Shown here piece after piece: positions 41,733 to 50,763 of a stretch of DNA of 64,000 nucleotides. Source of the stretch: Betaproteobacteria bacterium GR16-43 (lineage in GTDB: Bacteria > Pseudomonadota > Gammaproteobacteria > Burkholderiales > Usitatibacteraceae); contig CP019169.1 in NCBI GenBank assembly GCA_001953215.1, forward strand, positions 2,480,001 to 2,544,000. The letters run 5' to 3'. Made by a program: the position numbers and the translations under genes. Below the pieces are notes generated by a model. That model did not search any database. It saw only the letters and a program-made list of their open reading frames with translations, and was not told the DNA's origin. Position 1 is the stretch's first letter; every line of letters starts with the position of its first letter.

Positions 41733-42554
41733 TCAGGGCTGGATCGCATAGGTGAGTTGCACCGTCGAGGTTCCCCTCTGCACCTCCGCCTGGATCGAGG
41801 AGACGGTGCCGAAGCGCTGGTAGAGCAGGGCGAGGTCGGCCGGCGAAAGCACCACCTGCCCGTTCACTTTCTTGATGAGGTCGCCGGGCTGCAGACCCAG
41901 CTTGGCCGACAGGCTGCCGGGTGGGGCCGCCTCGATCTTCACGCCGCCCACCGCGTTGGGCGAGATGCGCCCGAGCAGGTTGTACTGCTGCGGGTCCTTC
42001 AGCGTGTCGTCGAGTTCCTTGCGCGAAAGCGAGTAGGTGTTGCCCGAGCTGGCGACGTTCAGCTTGAACTGGGGCGCCAGGCCGCGAGCATCGGTGACCG
42101 CCCGGCCCGAGCCCTTGCCCTTGCGCGCTTCGAGCTCGATGCGCTCGCGAACGCCCGCGCGCGAGACCGTCACCGCGTCGGGCAGGACCTCCACGAGCTT
42201 CACGCCGGGCTGGACTTCCTGGTCGACGAAGACGGCAATGTCGCGGCCGGAGCCCGTGTTGAAGATCGCGGAGGCGGCCGTGCCCGGCGTCGGCGCGACC
42301 ACGCCCTTCAGCTTCAAGCCCGAGGTATTGGCGGCCGTCGAGGTTTCCCGGGAGATGGCCGTGCCGCCGAAGAGGCGCGCGGCGATGGCCAGGTCGGCCG
42401 TCGCGTCCCGGGTGGACGTCGAAGGCGCGGAGGCCGGCGCGAAGAACACCCAGGTCCAGTGCGCGAGCTGCGCGCCGAGCACGAACAGCAGGATGGCGAT
42501 CAGCATCGAGCCGAACGGCGAACGGGGTGCGGCGGGAGGGGTAGCCGTGGCCAT
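41733..42554 (-). CDS. gspC: Type II secretion system protein C with PDZ domain
   Basis: A 273-residue protein that connects the platform to the secretin. A helix at about residues 17-35 (LIAILLFVLGAQLAHWTW) is followed by the HR domain (LKGVVAPTPGTAASAIFNTG). A C-terminal PDZ domain follows (GSLSAKLGLQPGDLIKKVNG). It starts the gsp operon. A second, shorter PDZ protein at 44989 resembles its C-terminal half. Confidence 0.92.
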   Translation of the reverse strand: MATATPPAAPRSPFGSMLIAILLFVLGAQLAHWTWVFFAPASAPSTSTRDATADLAIAARLFGGTAISRETSTAANTSGLKLKGVVAPTPGTAASAIFNTGSGRDIAVFVDQEVQPGVKLVEVLPDAVTVSRAGVRERIELEARKGKGSGRAVTDARGLAPQFKLNVASSGNTYSLSRKELDDTLKDPQQYNLLGRISPNAVGGVKIEAAPPGSLSAKLGLQPGDLIKKVNGQVVLSPADLALLYQRFGTVSSIQAEVQRGTSTVQLTYAIQP

Positions 42555-42570
42555 GCGGAATAGTAAGCGG

Positions 42571-43905
42571 TCAGCGGACCATGCAGGGCCGCTTGGGATC
42601 GTAGGTCCAGCCGGGCATCAGGTACTGCATCGCATCGGCGTCGTTGCGGGCGCCCAGGCCGTGCTGCTTGTAGAGCTGGTGGGCCTTTTCGAGCTGCGCC
42701 ATGTCGAGCTCCACGCCCAATCCCGGAGCCTTCGGCACCTCGACCATGCCGCCGACGATCTGCAACGGCGCCTTCGTGAGGCGCTGCCCGTCCTGCCAGA
42801 TCCAGTGCGTGTCGATCGCGGTCACGTTGCCCGGTGCCGCGGCGCCCACGTGCGTGAACATCGCGAGCGAGATGTCGAAGTGGTTGTTCGAGTGCGAGCC
42901 CCACGTGAGGCCGAACTGCTTGCAGGTCTGCGCCACGCGAACCGAGCCCGCCATCGTCCAGAAATGCGGGTCGGCGAGCGGGATGTCGACCGCTTGCAAC
43001 TGGATCGCGTGCGCGAGCTGGCGCCAGTCGGTGGCGATCATGTTGGTCGCCGTCGGAAGCCCCGTGGCGCGGCGGAATTCCGCCATCACTTCGCGCCCCG
43101 AGTAGCCGTCCTCGGCGCCGCATGGGTCTTCCGCGTAGGCCACGACGCCGCGCATCCGGTGGCCGAGGCGGATCGCTTCCTTCAACAGCCAGCCGCCATT
43201 GGGGTCGAGCGTCACGCGCGCGTCGGGGAAGCGTTCGTGGATCGCGGCCACCGCATCGACTTCCGCGTCGCCGGCGAGCACGCCGCCCTTCAGCTTGAAG
43301 TCGTTGAAGCCGTAGCGCGCCTTGGCACTTTCGGCCTGGCGCACGATCGCTTCCGGTGTGAGCGCCACCTCGTGGCGCAGGCGCGACCACGCATCGGGCG
43401 CATCCGGTTCGCTGCGATAGGCCAGCGGCGTCTTCGTCCGGTCGCCGACGTAGAACAGGTAGCCCAGCATCTCGACGCGCTCGCGTTGCTGGCCGTCGCC
43501 CAGCAGTTGCGCCACGGGAACGCCGAGGTGCTGGCCGAGCAGGTCGAGCATCGCCGCCTCGAGCGCCGTGACCGCATGGATGGTCGTGCGCAGGTCGAAG
43601 GTCTGCACGCCGCGGCCACCCGCATCGCGATCGGCGAAGCGGCTGCGAACCGACTCGAGCACGCGCTGGTGGCTGCCGACCGGTTGGCCGACGACCAGCT
43701 CGGCCGCATCGGCGATCGTCTGGCGGATCTTCTCGCCGCCCGGCACCTCGCCCACGCCGGTGCGTCCCGCGTTGTCCTTGAGGATCGCGATGTTGCGCGT
43801 GAAGTACGGCCCGTGCGCGCCCGAGAGGTTGAGGAGCATGCCGTCGTGCCCCGCGACGGGCACGACGGTGAGTTCGGTGACGATCGGGGTGGACGCCGCA
43901 CCCAT
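42571..43905 (-). CDS. gudD: Glucarate dehydratase
   Basis: A 444-residue enolase-superfamily enzyme that dehydrates D-glucarate to 5-dehydro-4-deoxy-D-glucarate. Catalytic features: [20 protein letters not shown] (Lys pair), [55 protein letters not shown] and [20 protein letters not shown]. The last provides the His of the His-Asp dyad. GGGAG precedes ATG 43905. It follows kdgD with a 29-nt gap holding a small GGGGCG hairpin. Confidence 0.94.
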   Translation of the reverse strand: MGAASTPIVTELTVVPVAGHDGMLLNLSGAHGPYFTRNIAILKDNAGRTGVGEVPGGEKIRQTIADAAELVVGQPVGSHQRVLESVRSRFADRDAGGRGVQTFDLRTTIHAVTALEAAMLDLLGQHLGVPVAQLLGDGQQRERVEMLGYLFYVGDRTKTPLAYRSEPDAPDAWSRLRHEVALTPEAIVRQAESAKARYGFNDFKLKGGVLAGDAEVDAVAAIHERFPDARVTLDPNGGWLLKEAIRLGHRMRGVVAYAEDPCGAEDGYSGREVMAEFRRATGLPTATNMIATDWRQLAHAIQLQAVDIPLADPHFWTMAGSVRVAQTCKQFGLTWGSHSNNHFDISLAMFTHVGAAAPGNVTAIDTHWIWQDGQRLTKAPLQIVGGMVEVPKAPGLGVELDMAQLEKAHQLYKQHGLGARNDADAMQYLMPGWTYDPKRPCMVR

Positions 43906-43934
43906 GGGCACTCCCGTGGGGCGGGAACGCCCCG

Positions 43935-44846
43935 TTACTGGGGACCCAGAGTCTGGATCAGCGCGCGCAGTTGGTCCACTTCGGCGGGTTTCAGGTCCGA
44001 GAGCGGCGGGCGCACCGGTCCGGCCCCATGCCCGACGATGGTGGCGCCGGCCTTCACGATGCTCACCGCATAGCCCTGGCCCTTGTTGCGCAGGGCCACG
44101 TAGGGCAGGAAGAACTGGTCGATGATTTTCTCGGTGAACTTCGAGTCGCCCTTGGCGTGCGCGTTGTAGAACTCGATCGCGGTGCGCGGGATGAAGTTGA
44201 ACACGGCGGACGAATACACCGGCACGCCCATCGCCTTGTAGGGCGCGGCGAAGAGCTCCGCCGTCGGCAGGCCGCCGAGGTAGGCGACGCGGTCGCCGAG
44301 CTTCCGGCGCACGGAGACCATCAGTTCGATGTCGCCGAAGCCGTCCTTGTAGCCGATGAAGTTCTTGCAGCGGTCCACGAGGGTCGCGAGCGAATCGGGC
44401 GACAGGCGGCAGATGCCCCGGTTGTAGACGATCACGCCGATCTTCACGCTGCGGCAGACGGCCTCGACGTGCGCGATGAGGCCTTCCTGCGTCGATTCGG
44501 TGAGGTAATGCGGCAGCAGGAGGATGCCCTGCGCGCCGACGCGCTCGGCTTCCTGGGCGTACTTGATGGCGAGCGTGGTGCCGCCGCCCGCACCGGCGAT
44601 GATCGGCATCTTGCCGCGGCAGGTGTCGATGGCGACCTTCATCACGTCCGAGAATTCGCCGGGCTCGAGCGAGAAGAACTCGCCGGTGCCGCCCGCGGCG
44701 AAGAGCGCCGAGGCGCCGTAGGGCATCAGCCATTCCAGGCGCGCCGCGTACGGCTTCGCGTTGAAGCGCAGTTGGTCGTCGAAGTCGGTGAGGGGGAAGG
44801 ACAGCAGGCCCGTCGCGAGGACGGTTTTGAGTTCTTGTGGATTCAC
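43935..44846 (-). CDS. kdgD: 5-dehydro-4-deoxyglucarate dehydratase
   Basis: A 303-residue DHDPS-family aldolase/dehydratase that converts the GudD product to 2-oxoglutarate semialdehyde with loss of CO2 and water. Motifs: [57 protein letters not shown] (Tyr), and [15 protein letters not shown] with the Schiff-base Lys. The start is GTG 44846. The semialdehyde dehydrogenase of the pathway is not in the window. Confidence 0.94.
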   Translation of the reverse strand: MNPQELKTVLATGLLSFPLTDFDDQLRFNAKPYAARLEWLMPYGASALFAAGGTGEFFSLEPGEFSDVMKVAIDTCRGKMPIIAGAGGGTTLAIKYAQEAERVGAQGILLLPHYLTESTQEGLIAHVEAVCRSVKIGVIVYNRGICRLSPDSLATLVDRCKNFIGYKDGFGDIELMVSVRRKLGDRVAYLGGLPTAELFAAPYKAMGVPVYSSAVFNFIPRTAIEFYNAHAKGDSKFTEKIIDQFFLPYVALRNKGQGYAVSIVKAGATIVGHGAGPVRPPLSDLKPAEVDQLRALIQTLGPQ

Positions 44847-44988
44847 TGGGGTTATCCCTGGGGAAAAGGTTTTCGTTATGAGGGCGGTGGGATTTTCTTA
44901 TGGGTGCGTTCGAGCGGTACGGATTTTCTCACGGCCGTGAAGGAAAAGGTTTTCCTTCTTTTTGTTAACAGTTACGCGGACCGGCCTC
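44847..44988. promoter_or_regulatory. Upstream region of kdgD-gudD with repeated GGAAAAGGTTTTC motif
   Basis: A 142-nt gap. GGAAAAGGTTTTC occurs twice, at 44862-44874 and 44942-44954, 80 nt apart. Each is an inverted repeat of GAAAA/TTTTC around GG; the second extends to AAGGAAAA/TTTTCCTT. Additional GGATTTTCT-like copies lie at about 44891 and 44921. Two operator copies at about eight helical turns are plausible for a looping regulator. No regulator gene for glucarate is seen here. Confidence 0.5.
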
Positions 44989-45477
44989 CTAGCCCTGCGC
45001 CGCGTACGAGAAATCCAGGACCTTCGTCCCGCGCCGCACCTGCCCGACCATCCGCGGCAACTGGCACGCCGTCGCACAGATTCGCCCAAGGTCGCGGGGC
45101 GTTGCAACCGGCTGGCCGTTCAGCGAGAGGATCACGTCGCCGGCCTGCAGGCCCAGGCGCTGGATCAGGCTCCCGGCCGGAGCCGCCAACACCGCGACCC
45201 CGCTGCCATCGGGCGCGGCGCCGATGCGTCCCAGGTGCGTGAGCTGGTACGGATCCTTCAGCGCGGCGTCGAGCTCGGCGCGCGCGAAGCTGTACGCGTT
45301 CTCGCCCGTGGTGCGAACGTTCAGGCGAAAGCCGAGCACGCGCGGGGGCAGGGGCGCGTTCGCGACGAAGGGCTCTTCCGGGGGCCAGAGCATGCGCCAG
45401 CCCCAGTACGCGCCGCCCGCGGCGAGCAGGACTGTGGCCGCGGCGAGGACGGCCATGATCGGCGAGATCTTCCTCAC
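44989..45477 (-). CDS. Stand-alone GspC-like PDZ protein
   Basis: A 162-residue protein with one N-terminal helix (AVLAAATVLLAAGGAYWGW) and then a domain parallel to the C-terminal half of GspC. Compare FRLNVRTTGENAYSFARAEL with FKLNVASSGNTYSLSRKELD in GspC, and GSLIQRLGLQAGDVILSLNG with GSLSAKLGLQPGDLIKKVNG. The HR domain that contacts GspD is missing. It overlaps the stop of the binding-protein gene (ATGA), so it is coupled to that gene rather than to gsp. Role unknown. Confidence 0.82.
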   Translation of the reverse strand: MRKISPIMAVLAAATVLLAAGGAYWGWRMLWPPEEPFVANAPLPPRVLGFRLNVRTTGENAYSFARAELDAALKDPYQLTHLGRIGAAPDGSGVAVLAAPAGSLIQRLGLQAGDVILSLNGQPVATPRDLGRICATACQLPRMVGQVRRGTKVLDFSYAAQG

Positions 45478-47324
45478 CGGCGTGCCTCGCGTTCGAGGTC
45501 CACGTCGAGGTACTTCCAGGGCTCGTGGTTGAACGGGTGCTTCTTGTAGTTGAGCACCCAGGGCTGCACGAGAATGCTCTGCACCTTGTGGGTTTCAACG
45601 ACCCACGGCGCGTAGACGAAGATGAGCTTCACCATCTTCCCCATGAGCGCATTGCGCTCGGGCCCGTCCGGCAGCCGCTTCACGCGCTCGTAGATCTCGT
45701 TGTATTCGGGGAGGTCGAACATCGCGTAGTTCACCTGGCCGATCGATCCCTTGTAGAGCAGTTGGAGGAAGTTCTCGCCGTCGGGGAAGTCCGCGATCCA
45801 GCCGTAGCTGAACGACTGGACGCGCCCGAGCATCGCTTGCTTCCGCAGCGAGGGCAGCGGTTCCACGGTGTTGAAGGTGACGCGGATCCCGATGGCATCC
45901 ATGGATTTCTTCCACAGTTCGTTCCTCTGCCGCTCGCGCAGCGTCGGAACCGACGCATGGTCGAAAGACAGCGGCGATCCGTCGGGGTTCTCGCGGTAGC
46001 CGTCACCGTCGCGGTCGATGAAGCCGAACATGTCGAGCAGCGCCTTGGCTTTGGCCGGGTTGTAGTCGAGGACGGGGCTGCGGAAGTTCGGGTCGTAGCC
46101 CGAGACCATCGAGGGCAGTGGCGTGTAGGCGCGCACCGACTGGCCCTTGTCGAAGACGGTGAGCTGCTCGTCGATGCGCCAGCCGAGCGCGATGGCGCGG
46201 CGCAATGCGATGCGCTCCGGCGTGAATCCACCGATGGGGTTGGGCTTGTCGCCGATCTTCTCCTGCGTGTTGAGCGTGGTGTAGGTCATCCACGCGATCT
46301 CGTCGCGCGTGACGGAGTACCCCTTCTTCGCGAGGTTCGGCGCCAGTTTTCCGCCGGGCAGCGCGAGGTTGGCGAACGCCTCCGGGAGCGGGCGGATGTA
46401 CGAGGTTTCGCCGTTCAGGAACGCGAGCCAGCGCGGCTGTTCTTCCTCGATGGTGAAGATCTCGATCCGCCCCACCATCGGCAGGCGCTTGCCCTGGAGC
46501 GCCGCGTGGATCTTGCGGCTCGCTTCGTCGGGGCCGGGTTCGCCATCGAAGTATTCCTCGCGATAGCCGGGGTTGGCCTCGAGCACCACGCGCGAGCCGC
46601 GGATCCACTCCTTCAGCAGGAAAGGCCCGGTGCCAACGGGGTGCGCCGCGATGTCGTCGCCATACCCTTCGACCACTTCGCGCGCGAGCGCCGACGTGGG
46701 CGGCATGGCCAGCACGTAGGGGAAGGAGTAGTCGCCGGTCACGAGCTTGATGCGCACCGTGTACCGGTCGAGCGCCTGCAGGCCTTCCATCGGCGCGTCG
46801 AAGTCGAACCGGTTGGTCTCCTTCGCGTGCTTCATCGCCTCGTCGCCGCCGCGGATCTTGCCTTCCACCAAGAAGAGCCACTGGCTCTTCAGCTTCGGGT
46901 CGAACAGCCGCTTCATCGAGTAGACGTAGTCGTGCGCGGTCAACTCGCGCTTCTTGCCGCCGAACTTCGGGTCCGGCGTGAAGTAGATGCCGGGCTTGAT
47001 GCGCAGGGTGTACGTGGCACCCTCGTCGGCGACTTCGGGCAGCGCCACCGCGGTGTTCGGCTTCAGCTTCGCGGGGCGCGCGAGGAAGTCGTAGGTGAGC
47101 ATCGGGTCGAAGATCACGTGCGAGATGCTGCCCGAGGCTTCGTCGGATTCCGCGGCGGGGTCGAGCTTGCTCTCCGCGCTGGGCGGGGCGTAGCGGATCA
47201 CCTTGCGCGGGTCCGCCGCCTGCGCGCTCGCTGCCGCGAGAGTCAGAAAAAAGACCAAGGCGAAAGGCGCTCTCCGCAGATAAACACAGATAGACGCAGA
47301 TGAACTTCTTGGGTTTCTTTTCAT
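45474..47324 (-). CDS. Family 5 extracellular solute-binding protein (oligopeptide type)
   Basis: A 616-residue periplasmic binding protein of the SBP_bac_5 family, which bind peptides, nickel or other ligands. Motifs: LRIKPGIYFTPDPKFGGKKR, PVGTGPFLLKEWIRGSRVVL, YVYSMKRLFDPKLKS, IALRRAIALGWRIDEQLTVF and FDLPEYNEIYERVKRLPDGP. The ATG at 47324 and first ~18 residues (including SICVYLRRAPFA) are encoded by a repeat element. The hydrophobic LVFFLTLAAASAQA is the likely signal peptide core, and a TTG near 47255 could be the original start. No permease or ATPase genes adjoin it. Confidence 0.85.
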   Translation of the reverse strand: MKRNPRSSSASICVYLRRAPFALVFFLTLAAASAQAADPRKVIRYAPPSAESKLDPAAESDEASGSISHVIFDPMLTYDFLARPAKLKPNTAVALPEVADEGATYTLRIKPGIYFTPDPKFGGKKRELTAHDYVYSMKRLFDPKLKSQWLFLVEGKIRGGDEAMKHAKETNRFDFDAPMEGLQALDRYTVRIKLVTGDYSFPYVLAMPPTSALAREVVEGYGDDIAAHPVGTGPFLLKEWIRGSRVVLEANPGYREEYFDGEPGPDEASRKIHAALQGKRLPMVGRIEIFTIEEEQPRWLAFLNGETSYIRPLPEAFANLALPGGKLAPNLAKKGYSVTRDEIAWMTYTTLNTQEKIGDKPNPIGGFTPERIALRRAIALGWRIDEQLTVFDKGQSVRAYTPLPSMVSGYDPNFRSPVLDYNPAKAKALLDMFGFIDRDGDGYRENPDGSPLSFDHASVPTLRERQRNELWKKSMDAIGIRVTFNTVEPLPSLRKQAMLGRVQSFSYGWIADFPDGENFLQLLYKGSIGQVNYAMFDLPEYNEIYERVKRLPDGPERNALMGKMVKLIFVYAPWVVETHKVQSILVQPWVLNYKKHPFNHEPWKYLDVDLEREARR

Positions 47325-47365
47325 CGGCGTTTATCTGTGTTTATCTGCGGAGGACGCCCTTCGCC
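47259..47365. repeat. CAGATAAACG-unit hairpin repeat, copy 1
   Basis: An inverted repeat with 45-nt arms (47259-47303, 47321-47365), about six mismatches. Each arm holds tandem 9-10-nt units such as CAGATAAACACAGATAGACG, plus the outer GGCGAAAGGCG. The 17-nt loop is pyrimidine-rich. A second copy at 62496-62624 is near-identical in its arms. The element overlaps the 5' end of the binding-protein gene, and the translated peptide ICVYLRR appears from both strands. Confidence 0.9.
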
Positions 47366-47383
47366 GTAATCCCGCGAAGCGGG

Positions 47384-47836
47384 TCAATGCAAGGTGTGCG
47401 TCTCGGGCGGTGTCTCGCGGGAAGGCTGGGCCGCCTCGATGGTGGTCGAGGCGTGGTGGACGATCATCCGCCAGCCGTTCTCGGTGAGGATGTAGACGTT
47501 GGTCGCGTTCACCGGCGGCGCCGCGGCCGGATCGCCCGGCGCGGTGAGCATCTCGACCACGGCGTGCACCGCCATGGTCGAGCCGAGGTAGCGGCGGTTG
47601 TCCACGGTGCGGATGCGCAGCGTCACGCCCGACGCGAAGATCTGCGTCCAGCTCTCGCGCACGGCCTCGAAGCCCGTGAGGCGCGGGCCCTGCGGGTGGA
47701 CGCAGACCACGTCGTCGTCGGCCGCCCAGACGGCCATCATCGCGGCGAGGTCGGCGCGTTCGAAGGCGTCGTAGAACGCGGCTTCGGCGTCCTCCGGCGT
47801 GGGGAACAACTGGCTCTTGCGGCGGGATTCCGGCAT
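47384..47836 (-). CDS. NTF2-like (SnoaL/DUF4440) protein
   Basis: A 150-residue single-domain protein with the cone-shaped NTF2-like pattern: [60 protein letters not shown] and [13 protein letters not shown]. Enzymatic role or ligand is unknown. It is divergent from iorA with an 85-nt gap. Confidence 0.85.
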   Translation of the reverse strand: MPESRRKSQLFPTPEDAEAAFYDAFERADLAAMMAVWAADDDVVCVHPQGPRLTGFEAVRESWTQIFASGVTLRIRTVDNRRYLGSTMAVHAVVEMLTAPGDPAAAPPVNATNVYILTENGWRMIVHHASTTIEAAQPSRETPPETHTLH

Positions 47837-47921
47837 GAAATGTTCGGGTTTCGAAAGCGACCGAATGATAGCTTATAGTTCCCGGTTCCCCCGGGCGAAT
47901 CCGCCCATCCGGAGCGATTTC

Positions 47922-48389
47922 ATGGCCAAGTTCTACGTGAACGGCGAGGCAATCCAGTTCAACGCCGCCCCCGATACCCCGCTGTTGTGGGCCATCCGTG
48001 ACCACATCGGCCTGACCGGCACCAAGTTTGGCTGCGGCATGGCGCAATGTGGCGCCTGCACCGTCCACGTGAACGGCGAAGCCACGCGTTCGTGCGTCAC
48101 GCCCGTTTCCGCGATCGAAGGCAAGCGCGTGAACACGATCGAGGGCCTGCCCGACTCGCCGGTCACCAAGGCCGTGCGCGCCGCGTGGCTCGACAAGGAC
48201 GTGGTCCAGTGCGGCTACTGCCAGCCTGGCCAGATCATGAGCGCCACCGCCCTGCTCGCGAAGAACCCGAAGCCCACCGACGAGCAGATCGACGAGGCCA
48301 TGAGCGGCAACCTCTGCCGTTGTGGCACGTACCAGCGCATCCGGGACGCGGTGAAGACCGCCTCCGCCTCGCTCGGGACCAAGAAATGA
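47922..48389 (+). CDS. iorA: 2Fe-2S subunit of a molybdenum hydroxylase (IorA-like)
   Basis: A 155-residue electron-transfer subunit. The plant-type 2Fe-2S centre is [20 protein letters not shown]. The second, four-helix centre is [13 protein letters not shown] with [16 protein letters not shown]. This arrangement matches the small subunit of isoquinoline 1-oxidoreductase and related xanthine-oxidase-family enzymes. A GGAG lies 8 nt before the ATG. It overlaps iorB by 4 nt (ATGA). Substrate cannot be read from the sequence. Confidence 0.93.
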   Translation: MAKFYVNGEAIQFNAAPDTPLLWAIRDHIGLTGTKFGCGMAQCGACTVHVNGEATRSCVTPVSAIEGKRVNTIEGLPDSPVTKAVRAAWLDKDVVQCGYCQPGQIMSATALLAKNPKPTDEQIDEAMSGNLCRCGTYQRIRDAVKTASASLGTKK

Positions 48390-50524
48390 ACCGCCGCGAC
48401 TTTTTGAAATCGTCCACCGCGCTCTCGGGCGCGCTCGTGATCGGGTTCTATCTTCCGGCCGGGGGCCGCGCGTTCGCGCAGGCGCCGGCGAAGATGGTTT
48501 ATCCGCCGAACGCTTTCCTGCGCATCGCGAAGGACAACACCGTCACCGTGGTCGTGAAGCACCTCGAATTCGGGCAGGGCGTGCAGACGTCGCTGCCGAT
48601 GCTGGTGTGCGAAGAGCTCGAATGCGACTGGACCAAGGTGAAGACCGAGCTGGCCGGCTCCAACCCGGTGTACGGCAACGTGTTCATGGGCGGCTTCCAG
48701 ATCACCGGCGGATCCTCCAGCGTCGCCAACTCGTTCGACCAGATGCGCCTCGTCGGCGCGCAGGCCCGCACGATGCTGATCCAGGCGGCCGCCACGCAAT
48801 GGAAGGTGAAGCCCGAGACGCTCAAGGCCGAGAACGGCTTCGTCGTCGGCGGCGGCAAGAAGGCCTCCTTCGGCTCGCTCGCCGATGCGGCGATGAAGCT
48901 GCCGCTGCCCGAGGGCGTGAAGCTGAAGGAGCCCGGCCAGTGGAAGCTGGTCGGCAAGCCCACGCGCCGGCTCGACGCGCCCGACAAGGTCGACGGCAAG
49001 ACGGTCTTCGGCATCGACGTGAAGCGCCCGAACCTGCACACCGCGGTGGTGATGCACGCGCCGGTGTTCGGCGCGCAGGTGAAGTCGTTCAACGCGGACA
49101 AGGTGAAGGCCATTCCCGGCGTCACGCACGTGATCGAGATCACCAGTGGCGTGGCCGTGCTGGGCAAGGGCTACTGGGCCGCGAAGACCGGCCGCGATGC
49201 GCTCGAGATCGAATGGGACATCCCGCCCGAATCGGCCACGCTGTCCACGGAGCGGCTGCGCGCGGACTATCGCGCCGAAGCGAAGAAGCCCAACGGTGCC
49301 GTGGTGAAGGCCGCGGCGAACGCCGATGCCTTGAAGGGCGCGGCGAAGACCATCGTTGCCGAGTACGAGTTCCCGTTCCTCGCCCACGCGGCGATGGAGC
49401 CCCTCAACTGCACGGTGGAAGCGCGCGAAGGCAGCGCGGAGATCTGGGCCGGCACGCAGATGCCGAGCGTGGACCAGGCCGCGGCCGCGAAGGTGCTGGG
49501 CCTGCAGCCCGCGCAAGTGAAGATCAACACGATGACCACGGGCGGCGGCTTCGGCCGGCGCGCCAACCCGAACTCCGACTGGATCGTCGACGCGTGCGAG
49601 ATCGCGAAGGCCGCCAAGGTGCCGGTGAAGCTGGTGTGGTCGCGCGAGGACGACATCCGCGGCGGCTACTACCGCCCGATGTACGTGCACCGCGCCGAGA
49701 TCGGCCTGGACGCGCAGGGCAACATCCTCGGGTGGAACCTCGACATCGTTGGACAGTCGATCCTCGCGGGCACGCCCTTCGAGTCGATGATGGTGAAGGG
49801 CGGCGTGGACGCGACCTCGGTCGAGGGCACGGCCGACACGAAGTACGAAATCCCCAACCTCGCGGTGAAGCTGCACACGGTGGCCTTGCCGGTGCCGGCG
49901 TTGTGGTGGCGCTCGGTCGGCCACACGCATACGGCCTACGTGATGGAGACGCTCATCGACGAGGTCGCCGCGGCTTCGAAGCAGGATCCGGTCGAGTTCC
50001 GCCGCAAGCTGCTGGCCAAGGACGCCAAGTTCCTCGCGGTGCTGAACCTCGCCGCGGAGAAGTCCGGTTGGGGCTCTGCGTTGCCTCCGGGCCGGGCGCG
50101 GGGCGTGGCCATCGTCGAATCGTTCGGCACCGTGTGTGCGCAGGTGGCCGAGGTTTCGCTCGAGAACGGTGCGCCCAAGGTCCATCGCGTGACCGCCGCC
50201 ATCGACTGCGGGACGGTCGTGAACCCCCTCACGGTCGAGGCCCAGGTGCAGAGCGCGATCGCCTACGGCCTCGGCGCGGCCCTGTACTCCGAGCTCACGT
50301 TGAAGCAGGGCGGCGTCGTGCAGTCGAACTTCCACGATTACCGCGTCCTGAGACTGAGCGACATGCCCCGGGTCGCGGTTCACGTGGTGCCGAGTGGCAA
50401 CAAGCCGAGTGGCGTCGGCGAACCCGGAACACCCCCCATCGCGCCCGCCGTGGCGAACGCGTTAGCGGCACTTACGGGCAAGCGAGCCCGCGTGCTGCCG
50501 TTCGCAAACGAGAAGTGGGCCTAG
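48386..50524 (+). CDS. iorB: Molybdopterin-binding subunit of a molybdenum hydroxylase (IorB-like)
   Basis: A 712-residue catalytic subunit. The Tat signal [20 protein letters not shown] suggests export as a folded heterodimer. Molybdopterin motifs: [60 protein letters not shown], and C-terminal [20 protein letters not shown], where Glu is the expected catalytic base. It acts with IorA. The XdhC and MocA-like genes downstream are expected maturation partners. Confidence 0.93.
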   Translation: MNRRDFLKSSTALSGALVIGFYLPAGGRAFAQAPAKMVYPPNAFLRIAKDNTVTVVVKHLEFGQGVQTSLPMLVCEELECDWTKVKTELAGSNPVYGNVFMGGFQITGGSSSVANSFDQMRLVGAQARTMLIQAAATQWKVKPETLKAENGFVVGGGKKASFGSLADAAMKLPLPEGVKLKEPGQWKLVGKPTRRLDAPDKVDGKTVFGIDVKRPNLHTAVVMHAPVFGAQVKSFNADKVKAIPGVTHVIEITSGVAVLGKGYWAAKTGRDALEIEWDIPPESATLSTERLRADYRAEAKKPNGAVVKAAANADALKGAAKTIVAEYEFPFLAHAAMEPLNCTVEAREGSAEIWAGTQMPSVDQAAAAKVLGLQPAQVKINTMTTGGGFGRRANPNSDWIVDACEIAKAAKVPVKLVWSREDDIRGGYYRPMYVHRAEIGLDAQGNILGWNLDIVGQSILAGTPFESMMVKGGVDATSVEGTADTKYEIPNLAVKLHTVALPVPALWWRSVGHTHTAYVMETLIDEVAAASKQDPVEFRRKLLAKDAKFLAVLNLAAEKSGWGSALPPGRARGVAIVESFGTVCAQVAEVSLENGAPKVHRVTAAIDCGTVVNPLTVEAQVQSAIAYGLGAALYSELTLKQGGVVQSNFHDYRVLRLSDMPRVAVHVVPSGNKPSGVGEPGTPPIAPAVANALAALTGKRARVLPFANEKWA

Positions 50525-50595
50525 AAGTTGCATGGCGCAGGACATGCCCCTGAACCAAACCCCGGGGGCACGGTCCACTGGACTGGAGCGCCTGC

Positions 50596-50763
50596 ATGGC
50601 ATTCGTACACAATTGGCAAAAGACCCTGGTTCGCATCGCCTCCAATCCGATGGTGGAGGCGGTCGTGGTGGTTGCGATGATCATCCTGTCGATCTACATC
50701 CTGATCGAGACGGATCCGATCGCTCGCACGCCCCACATGCCCGTCCTCTTCGGCGCGCACTGA
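50596..50763 (+). CDS. Small single-helix membrane protein (55 residues)
   Basis: A short gene with GGAG 8 nt upstream of the ATG. The predicted protein begins MAFVHNWQKTLVRIASNPMV, then has a helix (EAVVVVAMIILSIYILI) and ends VLFGAH. It lies between iorB and the frameshifted hydrolase and its stop overlaps the next reading frame. No homologue is recognised. Its codon use and well-placed ribosome site favour a real gene, at moderate confidence. Confidence 0.6.
   Translation: MAFVHNWQKTLVRIASNPMVEAVVVVAMIILSIYILIETDPIARTPHMPVLFGAH

Noticed and set aside
39542-42554. Type IV pilus rather than type II secretion
   Set aside because: The complete C-to-N order, GspL/M/N and minor pseudopilins H-I-J-K identify type II secretion; no PilT, PilM-P or PilQ-specific genes.
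45474-47324. A complete oligopeptide ABC transporter
   Set aside because: Only the binding protein is present; the next genes encode a PDZ protein and an NTF2-like protein, not permeases.
47300-47878. Plus-strand frame giving FICVYLRR and a His/Arg-rich protein
   Set aside because: It arises from the CAGATAAACG repeat arm plus the antisense of the NTF2-like gene; no family resemblance.
48215-50383. A 722-codon minus-strand frame opposite iorB
   Set aside because: Same kind of His/Arg/Val-rich antisense shadow. The plus-strand frame carries the Tat signal and molybdopterin motifs.
48386-50524. Assigning isoquinoline as the true substrate of IorAB
   Set aside because: The family contains enzymes for many N-heterocycles and aldehydes; sequence alone does not fix the substrate.
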